Source: TWA4 sp964613155 (GTDB taxonomy: Bacteria > Bacillota > Clostridia > Lachnospirales > Lachnospiraceae). Taken from it: DNA of 5,560 nt. The stretch lies in NCBI GenBank assembly GCA_964613155.1, contig CAZTHP010000121.1, positions 1 to 5,560 of the forward strand. The letters run 5' to 3'. The translations under genes and the position numbers were made by a program. The notes beneath the pieces were generated by a model. It had not been told where the DNA came from and did no database searches. It worked only from the letters and a program-made list of their open reading frames with translations. This document shows positions 1 to 5,182 of this stretch, piece by piece. The stretch's first letter is position 1, and each line of letters starts with the position of its first letter.

Positions 1-431
1 GACTGACAGCAGGAGAAGGCATCCTGTCGGATTTTTGTTAAGTGATTGCTGGGAGCAATAGAAACCTTTTTTAATGCACGATCATCCCGGAATAGACTTT
101 TGGGAATAGCGGAAAGATTTCCGGGTAATCGGGCAGCAGCAAGGGATTGGCATTCCGAAAATGCACCCGTTCCCAGCTCCTGTACACTGTCTGGAAGGTC
201 GATCTTCTGCAGCATACTGCATCCCTGAAATGCACGGCTTCCGATCGTCCGCAGAGAATCCGGAAATTCAATTTTTTGCAGTTTGTTCTTTTTTTGAAAT
301 GCTTCGGTAGCGATGATCTCAATCCAAGGGGAGATTCTTAAAGCAGGTGCCTGACATCGTGCAGTATCCTGACGTGTAAGAATCGGCTTTCTTTTGACAA
401 TTCTGGTAGAAGAATTTGTAATTGTAGACAT
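1..431 (-). CDS. BspA-type leucine-rich-repeat protein, N-terminal part (runs off left edge)
   Basis: The reading frame is open on the minus strand from an ATG at 431-429 to the window edge, giving 143 complete codons. A good ribosome binding site (AAGGAGTT on the minus strand, 438-445) lies 6 nt upstream. After a basic N-terminus of about 35 residues without a signal peptide, it contains 23-residue repeats of the LRR_5/BspA kind. The pattern is I-G-x-x-A-F-x-x-C-x-x-L-x-x-I-x-L-P, with the A-F or L-F pair at residues 44-45, 67-68, 90-91, 113-114 and 138-139. The period is 23, 23, 23 and then 25 residues. Such repeats form a solenoid used for protein binding, often on the cell surface, but this N-terminus shows no export signal, so the location is uncertain. 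The gene is divergent from the cobalamin locus and its link to it is unknown. The C-terminus lies outside the window. The family call is firm; the function is not known. Confidence 0.85.
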   Translation of the reverse strand, partial: MSTITNSSTRIVKRKPILTRQDTARCQAPALRISPWIEIIATEAFQKKNKLQKIEFPDSLRTIGSRAFQGCSMLQKIDLPDSVQELGTGAFSECQSLAAARLPGNLSAIPKSLFRDDRALKKVSIAPSNHLTKIRQDAFSCCQ

Positions 432-510
432 GAAAATAACTCCTTTACAAAATCAGCATTCATTCAGTAAAGCAGAAACCTTATCTAAAACACTGTTTTT
501 TAATGAACAA

Positions 511-539
511 GACCATTCGATGTGCCGCATCAAATGGTC
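511..539. repeat. Imperfect palindrome at the LRR gene transcription start
   Basis: The arms GACCATTcGATG and CATCaAATGGTC pair symmetrically around position 525 with one mismatch (518/532) and a 3-5 nt centre. The site covers the expected transcription start (about 535) of the minus-strand LRR gene. It could be an operator or a hairpin at the very 5' end of the mRNA. No T-run follows on either strand, so it is not an intrinsic terminator. Confidence 0.6.
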
Positions 540-541
540 AT

Positions 542-570
542 ACTATACTAGTATACTGAAAATTTAACAA
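542..570 (-). promoter_or_regulatory. Sigma-A-type promoter of the LRR gene
   Basis: Read on the minus strand, the -35 box is TTGTTA (570-565), followed by a 17-nt spacer and the -10 box TATAGT (547-542). The predicted start is near 535, giving a leader of about 100 nt before the LRR start codon. The spacing is ideal and both boxes are near consensus. Confidence 0.65.
544..555. promoter_or_regulatory. Perfect 12-bp palindrome TATACTAGTATA overlapping the -10 box
   Basis: TATACTAGTATA is exactly self-complementary. It overlaps the upstream edge of the -10 box and the spacer of the LRR gene promoter, a typical position for a repressor site. Small AT-rich palindromes centred on CTAG are used by several dimeric regulators, GntR-family members among them. 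Which regulator binds here cannot be told from the window. Confidence 0.5.
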
Positions 571-726
571 AAAAACAAGAAAATTTATGCAAAAACAAGT
601 AAAGTCTGTGTATTTGCTACAATTTGTATCTTTTTGAAGAAAAAAGAAGAAAAACAGCATGGGTAAATCGAGAATTTTGCATGCCGTAATCAGGATTTAC
701 GCATCAAAACGTGCATGGGAAATATC
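571..726. other. AT-rich divergent intergenic region with GCATGGG and inverted repeats
   Basis: No gene is supported here. The left half is A-rich on the plus strand. The right half, just upstream of the first cobalamin promoter, has a direct repeat GCATGGG (657-663 and 713-719), two TGCATG hexamers (678-683 and 712-717) and a 7-bp inverted repeat GTAAATC/GATTTAC (663-669 and 694-700). These could be binding sites for a regulator, but the matches are short and none is repeated upstream of the second promoter. Confidence 0.3.
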
Positions 727-755
727 TTGCATTTTAAAGGGAAATATGCTATTGT
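727..755 (+). promoter_or_regulatory. Promoter of cobalamin leader 1 (cbiK unit)
   Basis: TTGCAT (727-732), a 17-nt spacer, then TATTGT (750-755). The same two hexamers with the same 17-nt spacing recur before the second riboswitch (2294-2322), and this conservation within the window is the main support. Transcription should start near 762, about 12 nt before the aptamer. Confidence 0.7.
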
Positions 756-773
756 ATTACCAGTTGAATAGAT

Positions 774-942
774 AACAACGGGTGCTGACAAGGATTGTCA
801 GATAAAAGGGAAACAGGTGTAAATCCTGTGCGATCTCGTCACTGTAAATAGGGAGTATATGGTCATAGATTAGAAATCCACTGGGAAGCTGGGAAGGATA
901 CCATATGTGTAGATCTATAAGTCAGGAAACCTGCCTGCTGTT
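774..942 (+). promoter_or_regulatory. Cobalamin riboswitch aptamer, copy 1
   Basis: The conserved cobalamin riboswitch elements occur in order. They are GGTGCT at 781, AAAAGGGAA (804-812), a P5 hairpin ACAGG/CCTGT (813-817 and 825-829), GTCACTGTAAA starting at 838, CCACTGGGAAGCTGGGAAGG in the variable-arm region (878-897), and the terminal B12 box GTCAGGAAACCTGCC (921-935). The outer stem AACA/TGTT (774-777 and 939-942) closes it. The P7-region arm ATATGGT/ACCATAT pairs, and its middle G-C pair is A-T in copy 2, a compensatory change. It is followed by a terminator, so cobalamin binding should stop transcription before cbiK. The cobalamin class is firm; whether adenosyl- or hydroxocobalamin is preferred cannot be read from the sequence. 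Confidence 0.95.
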
Positions 943-987
943 GGTACAGGAATAAAAGATTCCAAATCACGAGTAATTGGTTGTACC
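943..987 (+). ncRNA. Conserved bulged hairpin between aptamer 1 and its terminator
   Basis: GGTACA (943-948) pairs with TGTACC (982-987), and inside it GGAAT (949-953) pairs with ATTCC (959-963). The two stacks are separated on the 3' side by the 18-nt stretch 964-981, which is identical in copy 2. ACGAG (969-973) in this stretch is complementary to CTCGT (835-839) in the aptamer, in both copies. It probably belongs to the riboswitch, as the peripheral domain that contacts the aptamer or as part of the expression platform. Confidence 0.6.
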
Positions 988-1024
988 GTTTTGTATACGA
1001 TTTGTATATTGAAAATGTTTCCGT

Positions 1025-1063
1025 AATCCTTTTATCACGTGATCGTGGTAGAAGGATTTTTTT
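1025..1063 (+). terminator. Riboswitch-controlled intrinsic terminator 1
   Basis: The arms 1025-1039 (AATCCTTTTATCACG) and 1044-1058 (CGTGGTAGAAGGATT) form a fully paired 15-bp stem with two G-U pairs and a TGAT loop. A run of seven T (1057-1063) follows. It sits between the aptamer and cbiK, where cobalamin-dependent early termination is expected. Confidence 0.9.
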
Positions 1064-1153
1064 GATGCATTTTTAGGCTCCAGGTAGTTAGCTATTCAAT
1101 TCATCCACAGTTATAGCAAAATTTATGGTTCGATCAAGGAACCAGAGCACATG

Positions 1154-1160
1154 AAGGAGG
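1154..1160 (+). promoter_or_regulatory. Ribosome binding site that sets the cbiK start
   Basis: AAGGAGG lies 8 nt before the ATG at 1169. An in-frame ATG at 1151 overlaps this site and so cannot use it, which decides the start. A small hairpin GGTTC/GAACC (1127-1131 and 1139-1143) lies just upstream. Confidence 0.85.
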
Positions 1161-1168
1161 AACTCAAC

Positions 1169-2101
1169 ATGAAGAAGAACACATTAAAAACCTTAACTGT
1201 AGGTATGATGACCGCAGCAATGGCAGCAAGCCTTTTAACTGGCTGTGCAAAGGGCAATGAGCCTGCATCGGAGGCAGAAAGCACTCTTGCTGCCACAGAC
1301 CAGACACAGGCAGCTGCACAGGATCAGGCAATTCTGGTAGTTAGCTTTGGAACCAGTTATACCGATAACCTGGATCTGAGTATTGTTGGAACTGAAACTG
1401 CTATCCAAGAAGCATTTCCGGATTATGAAGTTCGCCGTGCGTTTACAAGCCAGATCATTATTGATAAGCTGAAAGAGCGCGATGGCATGGAAATTGACAA
1501 TGTAAAAGCAGCATTGGATCGTGCCGTTGCAGATGGTATTAAAACACTGATCGTACAGCCGACTCATCTGATGGATGGTTATGAATATAACGATCTCGTT
1601 GGAGAATTGGCAGAATATGCAGAATCTTTTGAGAAGATTGAAATCGGTGCTCCGCTTTTGAGCAGCGAAGATGATTTTGAAACAGTTGCAAAAGCAATCA
1701 CGGAACATACAAAGGCATATGACGATGGAAAGACCGCAATCTGCTTTATGGGACATGGTACAGAAGCAGAGTCCAACAAGATTTATGCAGAAATGCAGGA
1801 AACATTAACCGAAGAAGGCTATGAAAATTATTTTGTTGGAACAGTAGAAGCAACGCCTTCATTAGACGATGTTCTGAACGAAGTAAAGGGCGGAGACTAT
1901 GAAAGAGTTGTATTAGAACCGCTGATGCTCGTAGCAGGGGATCATGCGAATAATGACATGGCAGGCGATGAAGATGATACCTGGAAGAAGACATTTGAAG
2001 CGGCTGGCTATGATGTAGAATGCCTGATCGAAGGTCTGGGACAGCTGGAAGAAGTCCAGGATCTTTATGTAGAACATGTGAAAGCCGTTATCAATCAGTA
2101 A
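1169..2101 (+). CDS. cbiK: Exported lipoprotein form of anaerobic cobalt chelatase CbiK
   Basis: CbiK is a class II chelatase that inserts Co2+ into sirohydrochlorin (factor II) in the anaerobic B12 pathway. This 310-residue protein starts with a lipoprotein signal (K2, K3, hydrophobic core, lipobox LTGC with Cys26) and a low-complexity linker to about residue 53. The chelatase fold follows: LVVSFGTSY (56-64), AFPDYEVRRAFTS (82-94), QPTHLMDGYEY (130-140), FMGHGTE (193-199), FVGTVEATPS (222-231) and LMLVAGDHANNDMAGDE (252-268). His196, Glu227 and His259 match the metal-site residues His145, Glu175 and His207 of Salmonella CbiK, so an active enzyme is expected. The odd point is location: classical CbiK is cytoplasmic, whereas this one should be anchored outside the membrane, as in the periplasmic CbiK of Desulfovibrio. 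It lies behind a cobalamin riboswitch and ahead of an uptake operon. A role in metal or tetrapyrrole capture, and not biosynthesis, is inferred. Confidence 0.92.
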   Translation: MKKNTLKTLTVGMMTAAMAASLLTGCAKGNEPASEAESTLAATDQTQAAAQDQAILVVSFGTSYTDNLDLSIVGTETAIQEAFPDYEVRRAFTSQIIIDKLKERDGMEIDNVKAALDRAVADGIKTLIVQPTHLMDGYEYNDLVGELAEYAESFEKIEIGAPLLSSEDDFETVAKAITEHTKAYDDGKTAICFMGHGTEAESNKIYAEMQETLTEEGYENYFVGTVEATPSLDDVLNEVKGGDYERVVLEPLMLVAGDHANNDMAGDEDDTWKKTFEAAGYDVECLIEGLGQLEEVQDLYVEHVKAVINQ

Positions 2102-2169
2102 TATCGCAGGAAACGAAAGGTTTTTCACAAGTTTCAATGTGATATTTGAGGAACGCTGTGCTCTTAAAA

Positions 2170-2240
2170 GTGCCGGGATTTGGCAGCAAGGAGGAAGAAG
2201 CTTGAAATGGTATCCGCTAAAGCTGCCTCAAATCCCGCAC
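2170..2240. repeat. Large imperfect inverted repeat between cbiK and leader 2
   Basis: The arms at 2170-2187 (GTGCCGGGATTTGGCAGC) and 2222-2240 (GCTGCCTCAAATCCCGCAC) are complementary apart from small bulges, with a loop of 34 nt. Weaker outer arms, TTCAC-AAGTTT near 2124-2134 and AAACTTGTAAGTGAA near 2244-2258, extend the symmetry. The plus strand has no T-run after the stem and the minus strand has only four T, so a terminator is not well supported. The loop holds a Shine-Dalgarno-like AAGGAGG (2188-2194) with no convincing gene behind it. The interval 2102-2293 otherwise holds nothing recognisable. Confidence 0.5.
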
Positions 2241-2293
2241 GAAAACTTGTAAGTGAATTTTTTGAAATGTCTGACATTTTTTCGGAATATAGC

Positions 2294-2322
2294 TTGCATT
2301 TTGCACAGAAATGTGATATTGT
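2294..2322 (+). promoter_or_regulatory. Promoter of cobalamin leader 2 (uptake unit)
   Basis: TTGCAT (2294-2299), 17 nt, TATTGT (2317-2322). Boxes and spacing are identical to the promoter of leader 1, and the following bases up to the aptamer are also similar. The uptake genes therefore have their own start and need not depend on read-through from cbiK. Confidence 0.7.
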
Positions 2323-2340
2323 TTTAACAATTGAATAAGA

Positions 2341-2510
2341 ATAACAGGTGCTGACCGATGTTGTCGGATAAAAGGGAAACAGGTGAAAATCCTGTACGAT
2401 CTCGTCACTGTAAATAGGGAGTATATGATTGTGGTTCGAAGCAATTCACTGGGAAACTGGGAAGGATATCATATACGTGGATCTATAAGTCAGGAAACCT
2501 GCCTGTTGTT
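2341..2510 (+). promoter_or_regulatory. Cobalamin riboswitch aptamer, copy 2
   Basis: This has the same elements as copy 1: GGTGCT (2347-2352), AAAAGGGAA starting at 2370, the ACAGG/CCTGT P5 hairpin with loop TGAAAAT, CTCGTCACTGTAAAT starting at 2401, CACTGGGAAACTGGGAAGG, and the B12 box GTCAGGAAACCTGCC near 2489-2503. AACA/TGTT (2343-2346 and 2507-2510) closes the domain. The P7-region arm reads TATATGAT/ATCATATA, with an A-T pair where copy 1 has G-C. The apical P8 sequence differs completely from copy 1, as expected for a variable arm. It should control the lipoprotein, binding-protein and permease genes downstream. Confidence 0.95.
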
Positions 2511-2554
2511 GGTACAAGAATAGATATTCTAAATCACGAGTAATTGGTTGTACC
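2511..2554 (+). ncRNA. Conserved bulged hairpin between aptamer 2 and its terminator
   Basis: GGTACA (2511-2516) pairs with TGTACC (2549-2554). AGAAT (2517-2521) pairs with ATTCT (2526-2530), a compensatory change from GGAAT/ATTCC in copy 1. The 18-nt 3' bulge (2531-2548) is identical to copy 1 and again carries ACGAG (2536-2540), complementary to CTCGT (2401-2405). A separate hairpin ATACAG/CTGTAT (2568-2573 and 2582-2587) with a G-rich loop follows. Copy 1 has an unrelated TATAC/GTATA hairpin (994-1008) at the same place. Confidence 0.6.
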
Positions 2555-2605
2555 GGTATATGTCTGAATACAGGGGGGACTCTGTATCCTGAAATACGTT
2601 TCCGT

Positions 2606-2644
2606 AATCCTTTTGTCACGTGGTAGTGGTGAAGGGATTTTTTT
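2606..2644 (+). terminator. Riboswitch-controlled intrinsic terminator 2
   Basis: The arms 2606-2619 (AATCCTTTTGTCAC) and 2626-2639 (GTGGTGAAGGGATT) pair over 14 bp with several G-U pairs and the loop GTGGTA. Seven T (2638-2644) follow. The stem is the counterpart of terminator 1, with different wobble pairs. The start codon of the next gene is only 33 nt further on. Confidence 0.9.
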
Positions 2645-2677
2645 ACGCAATAAAAATTTTGCTTTAGGAGGAGAACG

Positions 2678-3607
2678 ATGAAGAAACAAACCTTTAAAAC
2701 TTTGATGCTGGGAATCATGACCGCAGCAATGACAGCAAGTCTTTTGACGGGTTGTACAAAAAAAGAAGTAGAGCAAACAGCCGATACGGAAACAACGCTG
2801 GAAGCCGTTTCACAGTCCGCAGAACAAGAGGAAAGCCAAAGCATCGCTACCGCGGCTACCCAGGCATTACCAGAGGAATTGGGCGATCCGGTTACAGCCG
2901 AACAGCTGAAGGATGGAGAATATCAGATTGAAGTGGAATCCAATGCTTCGATGTTTCGGGTAGTTGACTGCAAATTAACAGTAGCAGATGGGAAGATGAG
3001 TGCTGTGATCACGATGAGCGGCAAAGGCTATATTAAGATGTACATGGGAACTGCCGCAGAAGCTGACAAAGCTTCCGAAGCAGATTTTATCCCGTATGTG
3101 GAAACCGCAGAAGGTGCTCATACGTTTCAGCTTCCAGTAGAAGCGTTGAATCAAAAAGTCACCTGCTGTTCTTACAGCAAAAAAAGAGCGCGCTGGTATG
3201 ACCGCACCATAGTCTTCCGTTCCGATGATCTGCCGTTGGATGCGTATCAGGAAATCAAGCAAACAACCGTCGAATCTTTAAATCTGGCTGATGGAGAATA
3301 CCAGATCGATGTATCAGTTGAAGGGGGAACGGGTAAAGTCTCAGTCGAATCCCCGGCTGCTTTAACCGTAAAAGATGGAAAAGCAACGGCTGTTATTTCC
3401 TGGTCAAGCCCGTATTACGACTATATGCTGGTCAATGGAGAAAAATATCTGCCGATTGAAACAACGGATCAAGCTTCGGTATATGAAATTCCAATCGAAG
3501 GATTTGATTGGAAGCTTCCGGTCACAGCGGATACGATCGCGATGAGTGTACCTCACGAAATCGATTATACACTCTATTTCGATTCTACTTCCTTAAAAGC
3601 AAAGTAA
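2678..3607 (+). CDS. Lipoprotein with two tandem beta-rich domains, family not recognised
   Basis: AGGAGG (2666-2671) lies 6 nt before the ATG. The signal peptide (LTGC lipobox, Cys26) is nearly the same as that of the upstream CbiK. A Glu/Gln/Ser-rich linker runs to about residue 72, then two copies of one domain follow (about 77-185 and 203-306). The shared marks are DGEYQI (79-84, 205-210), LTV-DGK-AVI (100-111, 229-240), FIPYVET against YLPIETT (137-143, 257-263), LPVEAL against IPIEGF (152-157, 271-276), and a closing strand DRTIVFRSDDL against DYTLYFDSTSL (175-185, 296-306). The alternating hydrophobic pattern suggests a beta-sandwich. The layout recalls heme-binding NEAT domains, but I do not see a clear NEAT motif, so that is only a possibility. 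Cys98, Cys163, Cys164, His148 and His293 and the aromatic clusters WYD (173-175) and YYDY (246-249) are candidate ligand contacts. B12-riboswitch control and the transporter downstream point to surface capture of a corrinoid or other tetrapyrrole. Confidence 0.85.
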   Translation: MKKQTFKTLMLGIMTAAMTASLLTGCTKKEVEQTADTETTLEAVSQSAEQEESQSIATAATQALPEELGDPVTAEQLKDGEYQIEVESNASMFRVVDCKLTVADGKMSAVITMSGKGYIKMYMGTAAEADKASEADFIPYVETAEGAHTFQLPVEALNQKVTCCSYSKKRARWYDRTIVFRSDDLPLDAYQEIKQTTVESLNLADGEYQIDVSVEGGTGKVSVESPAALTVKDGKATAVISWSSPYYDYMLVNGEKYLPIETTDQASVYEIPIEGFDWKLPVTADTIAMSVPHEIDYTLYFDSTSLKAK

Positions 3608-3683
3608 TCTTGTGACCAAATCGCAAAAAGAAGTGAGCATACGAGAAAATCATGTTACAAAAGGGAGTGAATCAGAAAATAAG

Positions 3684-4976
3684 ATGAAAAAAAGAAACAG
3701 ACGATTGACTTTAGGGCTTGTGTTTCTTCTTGCTGCACAGCTGCTTTGCGGCTGCAGTGCTTCTTCAACGCAAGAGACAGATGTTGGAAAAGTCCAGACA
3801 CAGAAAAATAACGTGCAGGAAAGCGAAGTGCAGCAGATGGAGGAATCTTCAGCAGCTGTTTCCAATACTTCCTGGCATCAGCCGGAGAAGACGATTGGAG
3901 AATTGGCATACGAACACAGCATGGAATTGCAGTATGCCGATCAGTTTGCAGTCGATTATTATGAAGATGGTTATGTATTATTTACAATTCGGGATGGAGG
4001 AAGGTATTTGCTGCTTCCTTCAGCTGAGGAAGCTGTGCAGTCGGCTTCTGCGGCAAATAAAGGAATCCTGGATTCGCTGCCGGAAGATATTGCGGTTATC
4101 CAGGATACCCCGCAGAAAATTTATATGGTAGCGACTTCCGCGATGGACTTCTTCGTTTCTTTAGAGAAATTAGATGCGATCCATCTTTCTGGAACGAATG
4201 CCAGCGGCTGGTATCTGCTAGCGGCGAAAGAAGCGTTAGAAAAGGGCTCGATTCAGTTTGCCGGCAAATACAATGCGCCGGATTATGAGCTGATCGTGTC
4301 AGAGGAATGTGATCTGGCGATTGAATCGACCATGATCTACCATACTCCGGAAGTAAAGGAGAAATTAGAACAATTTGGTATTCCGGTTTTTGTGGAACGT
4401 TCCAGCTACGAAACACATCCGCTGGGGCGTGTGGAATGGATCAAATTGTATGGCGCACTGCTTCGAAAGGAAGATACTGCAAATGCTTTGTTCCAGCAAG
4501 AAATCAAAGAACTGGATGGGATTTTTGCAGAAGAAAACACCGGACAGACCGTAGCCTTTTTCTATATCAATTCGGCTGGTTATGCAAATGTGCGCAAATC
4601 GACCGATTATGTGGCACAGATGATCGAACTAGCCGGCGGGAAGTATATTTTTGAAAATCTGGGAGAGGGAGAAAATGCTCTATCGACTGTGAATATGGAT
4701 ATGGAAGAATTTTATGCAGGCGCAAAAGATGCAGACTATATCATTTATAACAGTACGATCGATGGGGAATTGGAATCCATCGAGCAGCTATTGGATAAAA
4801 GCCCGCTTTTAAAAGATTTTAAGGCAGTCCAAAATGGTAACGTCTGGTGTACCGGGAAAAATTTGTTCCAGGAAACGATGGGACTTGGCGTTATGATCCA
4901 GGATATTCACACATTGTTAACCGATACAACCGGGGAATTAAAAGAATTGACGTATATGCACCGGCTGCATCCATAA
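3684..4976 (+). CDS. ABC transporter substrate-binding lipoprotein (BtuF/FhuD/FecB class)
   Basis: This 430-residue protein has a basic n-region, a hydrophobic stretch, and a lipobox LCGC with Cys24. A linker rich in Ser, Gln and Glu follows to about residue 65. The body fits the Periplasmic_BP_2 family (helical-backbone binding proteins for B12, heme and siderophores): LSGTNASGWYL (168-178), the hinge-side PDYELIVSEECDLAIES (199-215), and GIPVFVERSSYETHPLGRVEWIK (232-254). Glu243 or Glu251 could be a lobe glutamate that docks to permease arginines, as known for BtuF. The start at 3684 is chosen because it gives a standard signal peptide. A GTG at 3612 would add 24 polar residues. The best Shine-Dalgarno match, AAGGGAG (3661-3667), is 16 nt away, which is long. 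The gene is 76 nt behind the tandem-domain lipoprotein and 206 nt before a matching permease, so one operon is likely. The ligand is unknown; corrinoid is favoured by the riboswitch. Confidence 0.88.
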   Translation: MKKRNRRLTLGLVFLLAAQLLCGCSASSTQETDVGKVQTQKNNVQESEVQQMEESSAAVSNTSWHQPEKTIGELAYEHSMELQYADQFAVDYYEDGYVLFTIRDGGRYLLLPSAEEAVQSASAANKGILDSLPEDIAVIQDTPQKIYMVATSAMDFFVSLEKLDAIHLSGTNASGWYLLAAKEALEKGSIQFAGKYNAPDYELIVSEECDLAIESTMIYHTPEVKEKLEQFGIPVFVERSSYETHPLGRVEWIKLYGALLRKEDTANALFQQEIKELDGIFAEENTGQTVAFFYINSAGYANVRKSTDYVAQMIELAGGKYIFENLGEGENALSTVNMDMEEFYAGAKDADYIIYNSTIDGELESIEQLLDKSPLLKDFKAVQNGNVWCTGKNLFQETMGLGVMIQDIHTLLTDTTGELKELTYMHRLHP

Positions 4977-5024
4977 GAACTGACAGTACTGGTTATGCTG
5001 CTCAATGGAAGAAGAAACGCTGAT

Positions 5025-5162
5025 CAACCGGAAGTGTGATGAGAAGCTGGAAAATACGGTGCTGATAAGTTGGAAAGACAGCTGGCAAGCTGGAAAAGAA
5101 ACGGCTGAGAAGCTGCAAAAAATGGCTGGAAAGCTGGAATGAGAAGTGTGAGTAAGCCGGAA
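5025..5162 (+). repeat. Degenerate ~21-bp repeat array between binding protein and permease
   Basis: Seven versions of a 9-bp core (AAGCTGGAA with variants) start at 5025, 5044, 5067, 5087, 5110, 5131 and 5154, at intervals of 19, 23, 20, 23, 21 and 23 bp. A higher-order unit of 43-44 bp is visible (5044-5086 against 5087-5130). The array is flanked by a direct repeat GAAGTGTGA (5031-5039 and 5143-5151). No terminator hairpin with a T-run is present in 4977-5182, so transcription may continue into the permease gene. A 45-codon frame (5005-5142) crosses the array, but it lacks a ribosome binding site and the repeats fall in different phases of it. Confidence 0.65.
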
Positions 5163-5182
5163 AGATAAGTGATAGTAAAAAT

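Noticed and set aside
46..341. Plus-strand frames at 46-228 and 147-341 and a minus frame at 71-322
   Set aside because: All lie within the minus-strand LRR gene, whose 23-residue repeat pattern clearly marks the coding frame.
511..539. Palindrome read as an intrinsic terminator
   Set aside because: No T-run follows the stem on either strand, and it sits at a promoter start site.
1151..1168. ATG at 1151 as start of cbiK
   Set aside because: It overlaps the AAGGAGG that serves the ATG at 1169, and the 1169 start gives the same signal peptide layout as the paralogous leader at 2678.
1235..1756. Long antisense frame inside cbiK (173 codons)
   Set aside because: It is Cys-rich, has no family likeness or ribosome binding site, and lies opposite a well-supported conserved gene. 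Other antisense frames in 1579-2137, 2446-3262 and 3650-4416 were rejected for the same reasons.
2207..2338. 43-codon ATG frame behind the AAGGAGG at 2188-2194
   Set aside because: The spacing to the ATG is long (12 nt), the sequence matches no family I know, and the frame runs through the second promoter, which is itself conserved with promoter 1. A 16-codon TTG frame (2202-2252) from the same site is equally unconvincing.
2678..3607. Firm assignment as a NEAT heme-binding protein
   Set aside because: Domain size and surface location fit, but I could not identify the characteristic NEAT heme-pocket motifs, so only the possibility is noted.
3612..3683. Upstream GTG extension of the substrate-binding protein
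   Set aside because: It would place 24 polar residues before a normal lipoprotein signal peptide and has no better ribosome binding site. The ATG at 3684 is preferred, though its own Shine-Dalgarno is distant.
5005..5142. 45-codon Lys/Glu-rich frame between binding protein and permease
   Set aside because: There is no ribosome binding site, and the DNA repeats within it fall in different reading phases, so the composition is explained by the repeat array.
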